This document shows positions 17,197-26,713 of a stretch of DNA of 64,000 nt, piece by piece. The stretch spans positions 173,386 through 237,385 of the forward strand of contig NZ_CAKMMP010000014.1 in NCBI RefSeq assembly GCF_927798175.1, read 5' to 3'. The DNA is from Paenibacillus sp. JJ-223 (lineage in GTDB: Bacteria; Bacillota; Bacilli; Paenibacillales; Paenibacillaceae). A program made the translations under genes and the position numbers. The stretch's first letter is position 1, and each line of letters opens with the position of its first letter. The notes under the pieces are model-generated. The model was not told the DNA's origin, searched no databases, and was given only the letters and a program-made list of their open reading frames with translations.

Positions 17197-19212
17197 TTAT
17201 TTTACTTGTGCGCCATTGGGCATGCTGTCAGGAACGGTAGCAAGCGTAAGCTGATCGCCATGCGATGCCGCCAAAATCATGCCTTGGGACAGCTCGCCGC
17301 GCAGCTTCACCGGTTTCAGGTTCGTTACGCAAATGACTTTGCGGCCGACCATGTCTTCCGGCGAATAAAACTTCGCGATACCGGATACGACCTGACGCTG
17401 CTCATAACCGAGGTCCAGCTGCAGCTTCAGCAATTTATCCGCTTTTTTGACGGGCTCGCAGGCGATAACCTGCGCCACGCGCAGCTCGACTTTCGCGAAG
17501 TCATCGATGCCGATCTCTTCTTTGCTCTCCGGTGCCTCCACGGCTTCAGCCGCTGCGTTTGCTTGCGGCGCCTCAGGCTGCGGCTCCGCCTTTTTGCCGC
17601 CGGTCATGGCTTCGGAGATGTAAGCCACTTCCTGTTCTGCATCCAGGCGCGGGAAAATCGGATCTCCCTTTTGCAGCGCATTCCCTGCCGGGATCAGTCC
17701 CCATTGCTTCGTTGTATCCCAGGCGGTAAGCTCGCCTTCCTGGATGCCGAGCTGTTCCCAAATTTTACGCGGTGCACGCGTGAGGAACGGTTGCAGCAAG
17801 ATGGAAGCGATGCGCAGGCTTTCGATCAGATGGGACATGACCGAAGCCAGTTCGCTGCGTTTCTCTTCGTCACGAGCCAACGCCCACGGCTGCGTCTCGT
17901 CGATGTACTTGTTGCTGCGGCTTACAAATTGGCTGATTGCCGTTAACGCAACGGAGAACTGCAGATTTTCCATCGCCTGCTCCACTTTTTCCACGGCCGC
18001 ATGGCCCGCTTCTTCAAGAGAAGCATCGAATTCGGTTACGCCGGAAGCAAATGCCGGTGCTTTGCCTTCGAAATATTTATCAACCATCGCTACGGTACGG
18101 TTCAGCAGGTTGCCGAGGTCGTTCGCCAAATCGGAATTGACGCGTTCCACGAAGCTTTCTGGCGTAAAGGTGCCGTCCGAACCGAATGGAACTTCGCGCA
18201 GCAGGTAGTATCGCAGCGCATCCAGACCGTAACGGTCAATCAGCGTAACCGGGTCAACCACATTGCCTTTGGATTTGGACATTTTACCGTCCTTCATCAG
18301 CAGCCAACCGTGCGCAAATACCTTTTTCGGCAATGGCAGGTCAAGCGCCATCAGCATGATCGGCCAATAGATCGTATGGAAACGTACGATCTCTTTACCG
18401 ACCAAATGTACGTCCGCCGGCCAGAACTTGTCGTAGAGCGACGAATCGGCGGAGCCGTAGCCCAGTGCCGTGATATAGTTGGACAGCGCATCGATCCATA
18501 CGTATACGACGTGTTTGGGGTCGCCTTTTACTTTGACGCCCCATTCAAACGTCGTCCGGGAGACGGCCAAATCCTCCAAGCCAGGCTTGATGAAGTTGTT
18601 GATCATTTCGTTTTTGCGGGACTCCGGCTGAATGAAGCCAGGGTTCTCCTCATAAAATTGCAGCAAACGATCGGCATATTTGCTCATCCGGAAGAAGTAG
18701 GATTCTTCTTTCACCAATTCCACCGGATGACCGCTGTCCGGGCTTTTCGCGGCAACAATGTCGCCCTGCTCGTTCCGCTCCACGTCCACCAGCTGGGTTT
18801 CCGTATAATAGGTTTCGTCCGGAATGCTGTACCAGCCTTCGTACTCTCCTTTATAAATGTCGCCCTGTTTCAGCAAACGGTCGAAAATGTCCTGCACCAC
18901 CGTTTTGTGACGCTCTTCCGTGGTACGGATAAAGTCGTCGTGAGAGATGTCCAGCTTTTTCCACAGATCCTTGATGCCTGCTACGATGCCATCGACGAAA
19001 GCTTGCGGCGTTTGGCCTTTCTCTTGCGCTTTTTGTTCGATTTTTTGTCCATGCTCATCCGTGCCCGTCAAATAACGGACATCGTATCCGCGCAGACGTT
19101 TGTACCGGGCCATCGCATCGCCCGCCACCGTCGTATAAGCATGCCCGATGTGCAGCTTATCGCTTGGATAATAGATTGGTGTCGTCAGATAAAACGTTTT
19201 TTGTTCAGCCAT
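17197..19212 (-). CDS. metG: Methionyl-tRNA synthetase
   Basis: Charges tRNA-Met for initiation and elongation. The 671 residues contain the class I HIGH motif (21-24), a KMSKS loop (KMSKSKGNV), an anticodon-binding domain, and a C-terminal EMAP-like tRNA-binding domain (from about 565, after a Pro/Ala/Glu linker) that supports dimerisation. The connective peptide lacks a zinc-binding Cys set, as in the B. subtilis type. The start is ATG 19212, preceded by AAAGGAGG; an open frame continues 54 codons upstream but runs through the T-box leader and is not translated in my view. It is transcribed alone with its own terminator. Confidence 0.97.
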   Translation of the reverse strand: MAEQKTFYLTTPIYYPSDKLHIGHAYTTVAGDAMARYKRLRGYDVRYLTGTDEHGQKIEQKAQEKGQTPQAFVDGIVAGIKDLWKKLDISHDDFIRTTEERHKTVVQDIFDRLLKQGDIYKGEYEGWYSIPDETYYTETQLVDVERNEQGDIVAAKSPDSGHPVELVKEESYFFRMSKYADRLLQFYEENPGFIQPESRKNEMINNFIKPGLEDLAVSRTTFEWGVKVKGDPKHVVYVWIDALSNYITALGYGSADSSLYDKFWPADVHLVGKEIVRFHTIYWPIMLMALDLPLPKKVFAHGWLLMKDGKMSKSKGNVVDPVTLIDRYGLDALRYYLLREVPFGSDGTFTPESFVERVNSDLANDLGNLLNRTVAMVDKYFEGKAPAFASGVTEFDASLEEAGHAAVEKVEQAMENLQFSVALTAISQFVSRSNKYIDETQPWALARDEEKRSELASVMSHLIESLRIASILLQPFLTRAPRKIWEQLGIQEGELTAWDTTKQWGLIPAGNALQKGDPIFPRLDAEQEVAYISEAMTGGKKAEPQPEAPQANAAAEAVEAPESKEEIGIDDFAKVELRVAQVIACEPVKKADKLLKLQLDLGYEQRQVVSGIAKFYSPEDMVGRKVICVTNLKPVKLRGELSQGMILAASHGDQLTLATVPDSMPNGAQVK

Positions 19213-19244
19213 GGCTGATTTGCCTCCTTTTCGGTTTAAAGAAC

Positions 19245-19524
19245 ACAAAAAAACTCCCGCCCCAATGGGACGCGAGTTGTTCTCACGTGTTACCACCCAA
19301 ATTCCCCGCGCTTTTCGCAAACCACGGGCTCTGTCGGTCCTCAGACCGTCCATTAACGCTGGATCACGCCCCAATCTTACAGCAAGCGGTTAATCCCGCA
19401 CTGCATGCTCGAAAGAGGTCCCTCCAGGACCATTTTCCATCCTCCTCCCAGACCGGTTCTCAGCTTCTCCGGCTCTCTGCGCTGGGGGTGTGTCTGTACT
19501 TATCCCTTCACTGGAAATTATTAT
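19245..19524 (-). promoter_or_regulatory. T-box leader of metG
   Basis: The minus strand carries the T-box core TGGGTGGTAACACG at 19286-19299 (consensus GGGTGGNACCGCG), with UGGU matching the A discriminator of tRNA-Met. It is followed by an intrinsic terminator (AACTCCCGC/CGCGAGTT region, 19252-19278, then a T-run) that would compete with an antiterminator. The 5' part contains several hairpins as expected for stem I; ATG near 19430 is a possible specifier codon, not proven. Uncharged tRNA-Met should allow read-through into metG. Confidence 0.88.
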
Positions 19525-19530
19525 ACATGA

Positions 19531-19560
19531 AATATACTGAAACGCTGCCCCTTTTGTCAA
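19531..19560 (-). promoter_or_regulatory. Promoter of the metG T-box transcript
   Basis: TTGACA (19555-19560) and TATATT (19531-19536) on the minus strand with an 18-base spacer. The inferred start near 19524 gives a leader of about 310 bases, normal for a T-box RNA. Confidence 0.75.
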
Positions 19561-19572
19561 GTCGGCTGCAGA

Positions 19573-19827
19573 CTACTTGGAAGAAGCTATGACGGATTTG
19601 TCCGCTTTCGGCGGGACCAAATCCACGCCGCCCGGATGGAACGGATGACATTTGGCGATGCGCTTTGCGGCCAGCCATGATCCTTTCAAGGCGCCATGCA
19701 CCTCAATGGCCTCCATCGCGTACGCCGAACATGTCGGATAAAAACGGCAGGTCGGCGGCTTGAGCGGAGAAATGCAGCTGCGATATACCCGAATGGGCGC
19801 CTGTGCCATTTTTCGCGTCAGCTTCAT
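19573..19827 (-). CDS. yidD: Membrane protein insertion efficiency factor
   Basis: Small protein of 84 residues associated with YidC-mediated membrane insertion. It shows the family core IRVYRSCISPLKPPTCRFYPTCSAYA with three conserved Cys residues, then KRIAKCHPFHPGG. It lies 3 bases after the zur stop, so the two are cotranscribed. It is elsewhere often found near oriC with yidC, so its pairing with zur is a local arrangement. Confidence 0.95.
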   Translation of the reverse strand: MKLTRKMAQAPIRVYRSCISPLKPPTCRFYPTCSAYAMEAIEVHGALKGSWLAAKRIAKCHPFHPGGVDLVPPKADKSVIASSK

Positions 19828-19830
19828 CGC

Positions 19831-20289
19831 TTAATGCTTCCCGTGAGAATGTCCCGAAACCGCTTTGGCCGGAGCATGCTCCGCACAATCTTTACAATAC
19901 CCGAACACTTCGAATTTATGATCCACAACCTGAAATTGTTCCGGCGCATCCGCAAGCTGCATGGGGCAAAATACGATCGGATATGTTTTTTGGCATTTCA
20001 GGCAAATCATATGGTGATGGTGATGATCCTCGCTGCAATGGGCGCGGAACTTCACCCCGTCCTCAAAAATAATCTGCTCCAGTACACCCAATTCCTGCAT
20101 CACCCGCAAATTGCGGTACACCGTGTCGAAGCTGAGTCCGCTATAGTTTTTGCTCATATATTCATAAACGTCCTTCGGTGTCAAAAAACCGGGAGATTCG
20201 GCAAACAACCTGGCCAGCGTTTTCCGCTGATCCGTGATGCGAAGCCCCTGCGAGGACATCGTGCTAATAATCTGCTCTGTTGTCAGCAT
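19831..20289 (-). CDS. zur: Fur-family regulator, probably Zur
   Basis: Metal-dependent repressor of 152 residues. An N-terminal winged helix is followed by the metal-binding dimerisation domain with a His-rich sensor stretch (HCSEDHHHHH), the structural zinc pair CLKC and a second pair CKDC, and a His-containing tail. ATG 20289 has AGGAGG nine bases upstream; a GTG four codons earlier overlaps that ribosome site. Zur rather than Fur or PerR is favoured by the nearby znuACB operon and its Zur-type box; the sequence alone does not exclude the others. Confidence 0.85.
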   Translation of the reverse strand: MLTTEQIISTMSSQGLRITDQRKTLARLFAESPGFLTPKDVYEYMSKNYSGLSFDTVYRNLRVMQELGVLEQIIFEDGVKFRAHCSEDHHHHHMICLKCQKTYPIVFCPMQLADAPEQFQVVDHKFEVFGYCKDCAEHAPAKAVSGHSHGKH

Positions 20290-20544
20290 GACCTGCAACA
20301 CCTCCTGCCATACATATGCTCATGCAATGGGTCAAGCAAAGCCGACAGAGCGGTGCTGTAACCGATGCAAATGGCCGCTTGTATTTTCTTACTACTAATA
20401 ATGCCTCAAATTTCGCTTCGAGTCAACGAAAGCAGTCAGCCGCCCGATCGATCATCCAGCATGAACTTCCCTGAGGAAACCTCGCATGAGCGTATCTATG
20501 CACGGACGGAATATGTGCATTCAGCCGACTGCAAACCTACGAAA

Positions 20545-20566
20545 AAGGACTCCTTGCGGAGTCCTT
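20545..20566 (-). terminator. Terminator downstream of the 20868 gene and its repeat
   Basis: 9-bp stem AAGGACTCC/GGAGTCCTT with a four-base loop. On the minus strand it is followed by TTTTTCG. It lies 300 bases after the stop of the secreted-protein gene, so that gene's transcript would include the repeat at 20669-20860 in its 3' end. Confidence 0.7.
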
Positions 20567-20668
20567 CCATGACGGTTTAGAACAAGTTTCTGTTCGGGCG
20601 ACTTTTGGGGTGACAGGGTATACGATAATATAAGCTCTCACTCCAAACCGTCCGTTTTCCGGTCCATC

Positions 20669-20860
20669 TATATAAACCGCACTAACCAATCACACAAGGC
20701 CACTACGAGTGCAGCACCATCTTCCGATCGCTGTTATCCCCAGATTTTTTTGATTCCCCTTCTCTAGAAGGGAAAATCCGGTGATAAAGGCGACCGCTTC
20801 GCTTCTCCAGATTGCTCCTGACTCTCCGTTAACGTGTGTATGTTTTTTGCGGTTTATATA
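20669..20860 (-). repeat. Complete copy of the TATATAAACCGCA intergenic repeat (short subtype)
   Basis: 192 bp bounded by perfect 13-bp terminal inverted repeats TATATAAACCGCA (20669-20681) and TGCGGTTTATATA (20848-20860). Inside, TTATCCCCAGATTTT (20734-20748) pairs with AAAATCCGGTGATAA (20773-20787), and the loop folds further through CCCTTC/GAAGGG. It shares its whole length with the copy at 41860-42047. It starts 8 bases after the stop codon of the gene at 20868. It contains no credible open frame and no transposase; a MITE-like or RNA-forming element is inferred. The rest of the intergenic region (20290-20668) shows only the terminator at 20545. Confidence 0.93.
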
Positions 20861-20867
20861 AAAATTG

Positions 20868-23225
20868 TTATTTTTTCTCTTCTGGAAGCGGTGTGAACAA
20901 CAAGTTAACCGGCAGATTGCTACCCGGTGCGGCAGAGAACAGAATCGTTACGCTCTCTCCATAAGATCCGGTGCGATAAAGCACGCTTTGTTCATTCGGC
21001 GCGCTAACGGAGCTGCTTTGCGCAATCTGTACAACCTGACCATTGACCAGGGCAACGCCGGAGTATTTGCCTCCGCGAGGGTTCAGGGAAATCAACGTCC
21101 GTGGAGCAACGTTGTTCAGCGTAATTTTGTATAACACGCCAAAGTTGCCTGCATTGGACGCATCCGTGTAAGCCATCGGATCCGTTCCGACCAGATTCGG
21201 ATCGCTTGCATTATCGCCAAGCGGCATGCGGGACGGTTTGGCACCGATTGGCTCATCGTAGGTAATAACCCGTGTAGCATTCGGATACGTACCACGGTTA
21301 TGAACGCCGTCGCGGTCAAGCACAGGCAATGTAGCCAAAGCTTCCATCGGATCTTTGTTTGCATCGATCATGATGACGTTATAATCGAGTTGATAGTCAC
21401 TGAATACGTCCGAATAGAGCGAAATAACTTGTCCTTGTTTCATCGGCAGCGCACTAAGCTCCGTCAAAATCAGCTTGCTGTCGCCAGGCTCAATATAGAT
21501 TTTCTTTTGATCCTTACCTTCCTGCATCGACTGGAACCATCGGTCAATGGACAATTTCCCTGCGGCCGTAGCGATTGGGGAAGGTCCCGCAAAGCCCATG
21601 TTTTGCTGTTCGAGTTGCGCCGTATACGCGTTGTTGTTCGTTGCGACAACATACATTTTAACGGCTTTCCCCGTGTTGTTTACATGGTGAATCATGAAGC
21701 GGGTCTGACCGAAAGAAGACTCTTTATATACAATACCTTCGGAATTCACCGTTTCCGGACTGTTGCTGCGGATCAGCAGGCTTGGTTCGTCTGTATACGT
21801 ATAAGGCACTTTTTCCATGGCAGGCACATCGCCGCCGTTAAAGACGAATTTCTGTCCTACCGGGGTGAAAAGCTGATTGAAATCAGAAAGAGTATACAAC
21901 GTCTCATTGGTAATTGTAATGACTTTGCTGTATGTGTCGGTTTCACCGTGTTTGTCCGTAACGGTGATGGTCACCGTTTTGGGACCTGGAACGAAGAAGG
22001 CCAGTGCATTGTTATCCCATTCCACTTTTTCGATGGCGTTTTCATCATCCGTACTTTGGTCGATATACGTGATTTTTTCGCCCATCTTGTACTCTTCCTT
22101 GTCGGTCTCGAACATGGCGACAGGAGGCAGGTTTGGTTTCTGTACTTGAATGGTTACGGAATACGGGTCGCTCCATTGACCGCTAGAATCCTGAACTTCA
22201 TAAGTAATCGTATACGTACCGGGCTGATCGAACGATTCCTGACGGCCGGTCCAGCGTTCGTCAACAATGTTCAACCCCTTCGGAGAACTGGAGGATGTCA
22301 CGTAATCTACCTTGTCACCTGCAAAAATTTCCTTTTGGGAAATTTTGAAGCTTGCAACCGGTTTGGTATTCAGATTCAGCACAACCGTTTTGGCCGACTG
22401 ATTTACTTTATAAGTAATGTTCAAGGCCTGCGTAATGGAAGTTAGCGGGACCATGAACGTATTTTTTTGCTGATAGGCAGGGCCTTTCATCGTTCTGGAC
22501 TCGCCATTTACGGTGTAGACCGTGCTGTTCGTTTTGAAACGAAGCTCGCTTTCGCCGCTAATAATGATCGTTTCCTTGGTGGTGTTGTCATATTTGACTT
22601 CATATCCTACACGGTCTACCAATGCCCGAATGGCAACATACGACACGCCGTTTTTGACCGTCATGGGCTGCCCAGCCAAATACGTCTTTCCGTCTTGCTC
22701 CATTTTGTTGCTGTTCATGTACAGCGTCAGATCACCGCCTGATGTTCCGAAAGACGTTCCTCCTGCAGAAGGTTGCTCTGCCTGAACAGGGGTCGTTGGA
22801 GTCTCGACGTCCTCTGCGCTGCCGTCTTCTTGGTCCGCAGCATCCGGATCAGGTTCAGTCGCTGATGTTTCCCCATCTGTGGTTGGTGTATCCACACCTG
22901 TTGCTGGTGTTGTTGGCGTTACTTCTTTGGTTGGTGTTGTTCCGGTTGTTGACGTTGTTTCAGTTGTCGGTGCTGTTTCGGTTGTTGTAGAAGTTTCTTT
23001 GCCTTCAGTGGACTGAGCACTGTTGGAAGCGTCGCTGCTCCCTGTCTTAACTTCACTCTCGGCAAGCGGCTGTTCTTTCTTGATGACCTCTACGGATTTT
23101 ACTTTGGCAGTATGAACTGGTTCTGCATCGCCTTGAGCTGCTGGTTGCGCATTCACCGAACCAACTGCAAATGCTTGAAAAACAGCTAAAGCGGTAAATA
23201 TGGACAATTTTTTCTTCAAATTCAT
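20868..23225 (-). CDS. Large secreted protein with copper-amine-oxidase N-terminal-like and PKD-like domains
   Basis: 785 residues: signal peptide (1-27, cut near VNA), a low-complexity linker rich in Thr, Pro, Glu and Ser (about 60-165), a copper-amine-oxidase N-terminal-like domain (about 175-290, with VAIRALVDRVGYEV and VPLTSITQALNI), two PKD-like beta domains (about 300-450, with GTYTITYEVQD and PKTVTITVTDKHGE), and a C-terminal beta-rich region of about 330 residues that I do not recognise. ATG 23225 has AAGGAG upstream. Probably a wall-associated or matrix protein; no enzymatic motif is visible. It stands alone, with the repeat in its 3' untranslated region. Confidence 0.82.
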   Translation of the reverse strand: MNLKKKLSIFTALAVFQAFAVGSVNAQPAAQGDAEPVHTAKVKSVEVIKKEQPLAESEVKTGSSDASNSAQSTEGKETSTTTETAPTTETTSTTGTTPTKEVTPTTPATGVDTPTTDGETSATEPDPDAADQEDGSAEDVETPTTPVQAEQPSAGGTSFGTSGGDLTLYMNSNKMEQDGKTYLAGQPMTVKNGVSYVAIRALVDRVGYEVKYDNTTKETIIISGESELRFKTNSTVYTVNGESRTMKGPAYQQKNTFMVPLTSITQALNITYKVNQSAKTVVLNLNTKPVASFKISQKEIFAGDKVDYVTSSSSPKGLNIVDERWTGRQESFDQPGTYTITYEVQDSSGQWSDPYSVTIQVQKPNLPPVAMFETDKEEYKMGEKITYIDQSTDDENAIEKVEWDNNALAFFVPGPKTVTITVTDKHGETDTYSKVITITNETLYTLSDFNQLFTPVGQKFVFNGGDVPAMEKVPYTYTDEPSLLIRSNSPETVNSEGIVYKESSFGQTRFMIHHVNNTGKAVKMYVVATNNNAYTAQLEQQNMGFAGPSPIATAAGKLSIDRWFQSMQEGKDQKKIYIEPGDSKLILTELSALPMKQGQVISLYSDVFSDYQLDYNVIMIDANKDPMEALATLPVLDRDGVHNRGTYPNATRVITYDEPIGAKPSRMPLGDNASDPNLVGTDPMAYTDASNAGNFGVLYKITLNNVAPRTLISLNPRGGKYSGVALVNGQVVQIAQSSSVSAPNEQSVLYRTGSYGESVTILFSAAPGSNLPVNLLFTPLPEEKK

Positions 23226-23414
23226 TCTTTTTCTTTGGCTCCTTCTGCTCCCACGTAATATTATCCCCCTCAAAAAGTCATACTATTAGACGCGGGTGAC
23301 CGGGAAAAGTTGCTAAAATTATTTGATTAGAAATGTAAAGTTTTAATAGAGCGAAAACACTATGAAAATAGTTAGTTATCATTTCATCGCATTCATAGCT
23401 TCATCCATCAAAAA

Positions 23415-23460
23415 AACCTTGCCGCTATATGGATGAACTTCACCACATAACGGAAAGGTT
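23415..23460 (-). terminator. Terminator of the sugar operon
   Basis: AACCTTGCCG pairs with CGGAAAGGTT (one mismatch) around a 26-base loop, followed on the minus strand by TTTTTTGATGG. It lies 17 bases after the hexosaminidase stop. Confidence 0.7.
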
Positions 23461-23477
23461 TGTCCTTGCCTTCCATG

Positions 23478-25064
23478 TTAACTTAATCGGACGGGCAAGC
23501 TTCCACTCGGATTCAATTCGCCCGTAATCAAAAGGGAGAGTCCACGTACCACGGCAGGCGTATTTTCGTATGTGCACACGTAAGCTCCCGGCCGGGGAAT
23601 TTCGAACAGATCATAGGGATTACGCAAAGCTACGACAATCAATGAATGTTTCTCACTCAGCCGTTCGATTATGTTGCGCTGACCTTTGGGAAGAACTCCT
23701 GCCGAGGTATAGGTGCATACGATGACTTGGTCTCCCTTTATCACGCTTTGCATAATTCGTTCTGCTTCATCATAGGACGGCTGGGTCGTTATTTTATACT
23801 CGCGGACATGATTCCTGAATTGCCCAAGCACCCTACCAAGCGAATCCGAATGGGACCAAGGCTCATCCACCTCTGTTCGCTGTACAACCTCGGGCCATAT
23901 AACGAACACGTTTTGTTCGGGTTTTAAGGGCAGTAAACCGTCATTATGTACCACGGTGATGCTCTGGCACGCAATTTCGTGTAACAGTACATCGTGCGGG
24001 ACGGATGAAAACGAATCTGTCATACTCGATGGTTCGCTTGGTTGATCGCCACAGCGTTTTAGCTTCCAATTCACGACACGCTCCAGCGCCTGGTCAATGA
24101 TCTGCTCGTCGATTTCTCCGTGGCGAACCGCTTCTGCCACTGCCTCTATGGCTGCGATCTGTTCGTCAAGGGTATGACTGACCAGGATCAAATCCGCTCC
24201 TGCCTTCACAGCACGGACAGCCGCCTTCGCAACTCCATACGGTTTGGAGATGGCATGCATCTCCAGGCAATCTGTGATGATTATTCCTTCGAACCCCATT
24301 TCTTTGCGCAATAAACCATGTAATACGCTGCGGGACAACGTTGCGGGAATCGGCTCTGGTTCGATCGCCGGAAAAATGACATGTGCTGTCATAATGGCAT
24401 CCACGCCCGCCTCAATGGCCTGGCGAAAAGGCAGCAGTTCTACCTGCTCCAGTCTCTCCCGCCCATGGGGAACGGTTACCATGCCGAGATGAGAATCCAC
24501 GGCCGTATCTCCATGCCCTGAAAAATGCTTCGCTGTTGCGGCTATGCCCCGCGACTGATATCCTGTAATGGCTGCCGCACCATGAGCGGCCACCTTCTCC
24601 GCGTTTTCCCCATAGGATCTCACTCCAATCACCGGATTTAGCGCGTTATTGTTCACGTCGAGGACTGGTGCAAGGTTCATATCGATTCCAATCCGCTTCA
24701 GCTCATCCCCTAGAATCCGTGCACATTGATACGTGTAATCCGGGTTGCCTGTCGCCCCTAGCGCCATATTACCCGGTACTCTGGTCACGCCGTCTTTATC
24801 GATTCTGGCAACCATGCCGCCCTCCTGATCCACCGAGATCATAAGCGGCAGTTCACTGCTTTTAGCGGCCATCCTTTGCAATTCGGCAGACAAGCGGGTC
24901 AATTGTTCCACGCTCTCCACATTGCGCCTGAAATAAATGACGCCCCCAACATGGTAGTCCTGGATTAAACGGGTGATCTGTGCATCCGCTCGCTGTCCAT
25001 GAAAGCCGCACATAAACAGCTGGCCGACCTTCTGCTCCAGCGTGAAATTGTCCCATGGTCTCAT
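23478..25064 (-). CDS. GH3 beta-N-acetylhexosaminidase (NagZ-like)
   Basis: Retaining glycosidase expected to release terminal N-acetylhexosamine, for example from chito-oligosaccharides or muropeptides. The 528 residues contain VDQEGG (79-83), KHFSGHGDTAVDSH (179-192) whose Asp190-His192 pair is the acid/base dyad of this GH3 branch, and nucleophile Asp265 in ITDCLEM. A C-terminal alpha/beta domain follows from about 350. There is no signal peptide, so it probably cleaves imported sugars. Its ATG overlaps the regulator's stop codon (ATGA), making it the last gene of the binding protein-permease-kinase-regulator operon. The exact sugar is not known. Confidence 0.9.
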   Translation of the reverse strand: MRPWDNFTLEQKVGQLFMCGFHGQRADAQITRLIQDYHVGGVIYFRRNVESVEQLTRLSAELQRMAAKSSELPLMISVDQEGGMVARIDKDGVTRVPGNMALGATGNPDYTYQCARILGDELKRIGIDMNLAPVLDVNNNALNPVIGVRSYGENAEKVAAHGAAAITGYQSRGIAATAKHFSGHGDTAVDSHLGMVTVPHGRERLEQVELLPFRQAIEAGVDAIMTAHVIFPAIEPEPIPATLSRSVLHGLLRKEMGFEGIIITDCLEMHAISKPYGVAKAAVRAVKAGADLILVSHTLDEQIAAIEAVAEAVRHGEIDEQIIDQALERVVNWKLKRCGDQPSEPSSMTDSFSSVPHDVLLHEIACQSITVVHNDGLLPLKPEQNVFVIWPEVVQRTEVDEPWSHSDSLGRVLGQFRNHVREYKITTQPSYDEAERIMQSVIKGDQVIVCTYTSAGVLPKGQRNIIERLSEKHSLIVVALRNPYDLFEIPRPGAYVCTYENTPAVVRGLSLLITGELNPSGSLPVRLS

Positions 25065-26713
25065 GAAAGCATTCCCTCCTCCAATGAAGCAGCTGCTCTC
25101 TTGCTCTGCCTGTATTCCGACGGCTTCATATGGAAATGTTTATGAAATACTTTGGAGAAATAACGCCGTTCTTTATACCCCGTGGCTTCCCCGATCGCTG
25201 TAATGCTCCACTCCGTTGTACTCAATAAGTGCGCTGCGCTCTCCATCCGTTTATGGGTCAAATATTCAACAAATGTGACTCCTGCATGGCTTTTGAACAG
25301 CTGACAAAAGTAGCTTGAACTGATTCCCAGCCAATCTGCAACCTCATCGATGCCAAGATCACGGTCCAGATGTGTGTCCATATAATCACATGCAGACTTT
25401 ATCAAATCTGAAGTCGAAGGACGTGACGTGCCTTGTTTGTTATGCCAGGCATGGGCGATCGCTTCCGCCAGTTCGATCAATTCCTTCATGGAGGCTGCCA
25501 TTTGCAGCGCGTCCCAGAACTGCTTTTCTTCCTGTTCGGCAAGCGCATGAACCTCCCTCAACTCTCCCAGCATGTGTACGAGCAAAAATCGAATATTGCT
25601 TTCACCTATGCTGTCCGATGAAAATTTAGTTTGGTTCAGCTGCTGCTTAAGGGAATGCAGCAGATTGAACACCCCCTGCTTGTTCCCCTGCCGAATACAG
25701 CGAGTCAGCAGATCGAGGTCCTCTTTGGTCACCCACGCCGCCTTTTGGAATGCTTCGTCGTTTGGCCGTAAGATGGGGTGAGCGGAAGTGGGTAGCGACC
25801 TCGTCTCATCGCCGGTTTCGAATGAAATCATCAACCTTCGCTGACAATGCAGGTATCGCTCGGTAATCTGTTGATCCAAGCGCACGGGCTGATCGTCCCG
25901 AATCGTTCTTGCCTTCATTGCCGGGTCTTTGGCAAACATGGCATTAAGCCTCCATCGGATACGCTGTTCTAATTCATCTGCCTGCTGCTCCCATCCGGTC
26001 GCAGCCTTCAGCAGAATCCCCCATTCCCCTTTGCGTACGGCAATTATCATGCTTTCTTCCAGGGCTTCCGTTAAATCTGCAAGACTGGCATTGATCACAT
26101 CATGCCATTGCTGATGCTGGTCAGCAGACCAGCCGATGGAATGGCGGAAGTAACCTTCCGCATTCACAAGGATGAGAATATAGCGATCAGAAGAGCACAG
26201 CCCTTCTGTTGACGGCACAGAGCAGCACGGAGAAATTCCCTTTTCACCCCGCAGTAAGTCGGTCACATGTTTATGTCTGATCCAGTTTTCCATCTCTACA
26301 TGACGATGGTGCTCAAACTCGCTTGCCCTGCGCTTCTTATGAATCTGTTCGGTTAACTCGCGCAGTTTGTTCTCCAAATCCAAGTAATCAATCGGTTTGC
26401 ATATGTATTCATGTACGTTGTAGCGGATGGCCGTTCGGGCATATTCAAACTGCTGGTATCCGGTCAGCAAAATAATTTCACATGACTCGCCCCGTTCGCG
26501 CAGTATTCGAATAAGCTCCAAACCATCCATGGCAGGCATGCGAATATCGCACAGCATGATGTCCGGATGACAATCAGCCGCTTTATCCAGCGCTTCAGCC
26601 CCGCTTCTGGCCGTGCCCGCAAGTTCAATCCCCATGTCCTCCCAGGGCAGGATCAAGCTCAAATTTTCCAAAATCGGCAGTTCGTCATCAACTAGCATTG
26701 CGGTCAGATTCAT
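25061..26713 (-). CDS. YesN-like response regulator, AraC type
   Basis: Response regulator of 550 residues: receiver domain (1-120) with Asp9/Asp10, phosphorylation site Asp56 (LCDIRMP) and Lys near 107 (ICKPIDY), a long middle region (130-430) of the kind seen in Paenibacillus YesN proteins, and a C-terminal AraC helix-turn-helix pair (about 440-540; GIDEVADWLGISSSYFCQLFK, then SITAIGEATGYKERRYFSKVF). It starts directly after the kinase stop codon and ends overlapping the hexosaminidase start. It probably activates its own sugar operon in answer to the YesM-type kinase. Confidence 0.92.
   Translation of the reverse strand: MNLTAMLVDDELPILENLSLILPWEDMGIELAGTARSGAEALDKAADCHPDIMLCDIRMPAMDGLELIRILRERGESCEIILLTGYQQFEYARTAIRYNVHEYICKPIDYLDLENKLRELTEQIHKKRRASEFEHHRHVEMENWIRHKHVTDLLRGEKGISPCCSVPSTEGLCSSDRYILILVNAEGYFRHSIGWSADQHQQWHDVINASLADLTEALEESMIIAVRKGEWGILLKAATGWEQQADELEQRIRWRLNAMFAKDPAMKARTIRDDQPVRLDQQITERYLHCQRRLMISFETGDETRSLPTSAHPILRPNDEAFQKAAWVTKEDLDLLTRCIRQGNKQGVFNLLHSLKQQLNQTKFSSDSIGESNIRFLLVHMLGELREVHALAEQEEKQFWDALQMAASMKELIELAEAIAHAWHNKQGTSRPSTSDLIKSACDYMDTHLDRDLGIDEVADWLGISSSYFCQLFKSHAGVTFVEYLTHKRMESAAHLLSTTEWSITAIGEATGYKERRYFSKVFHKHFHMKPSEYRQSKRAAASLEEGMLS

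Noticed and set aside
19213..19374. N-terminal extension of MetG
   Set aside because: It runs through the T-box terminator and lacks family similarity; AAAGGAGG precedes the internal ATG at 19212.
20365..20580. 71-codon open frame between zur and the repeat
   Set aside because: No ribosome site, overlaps a terminator hairpin, and composition is not protein-like.
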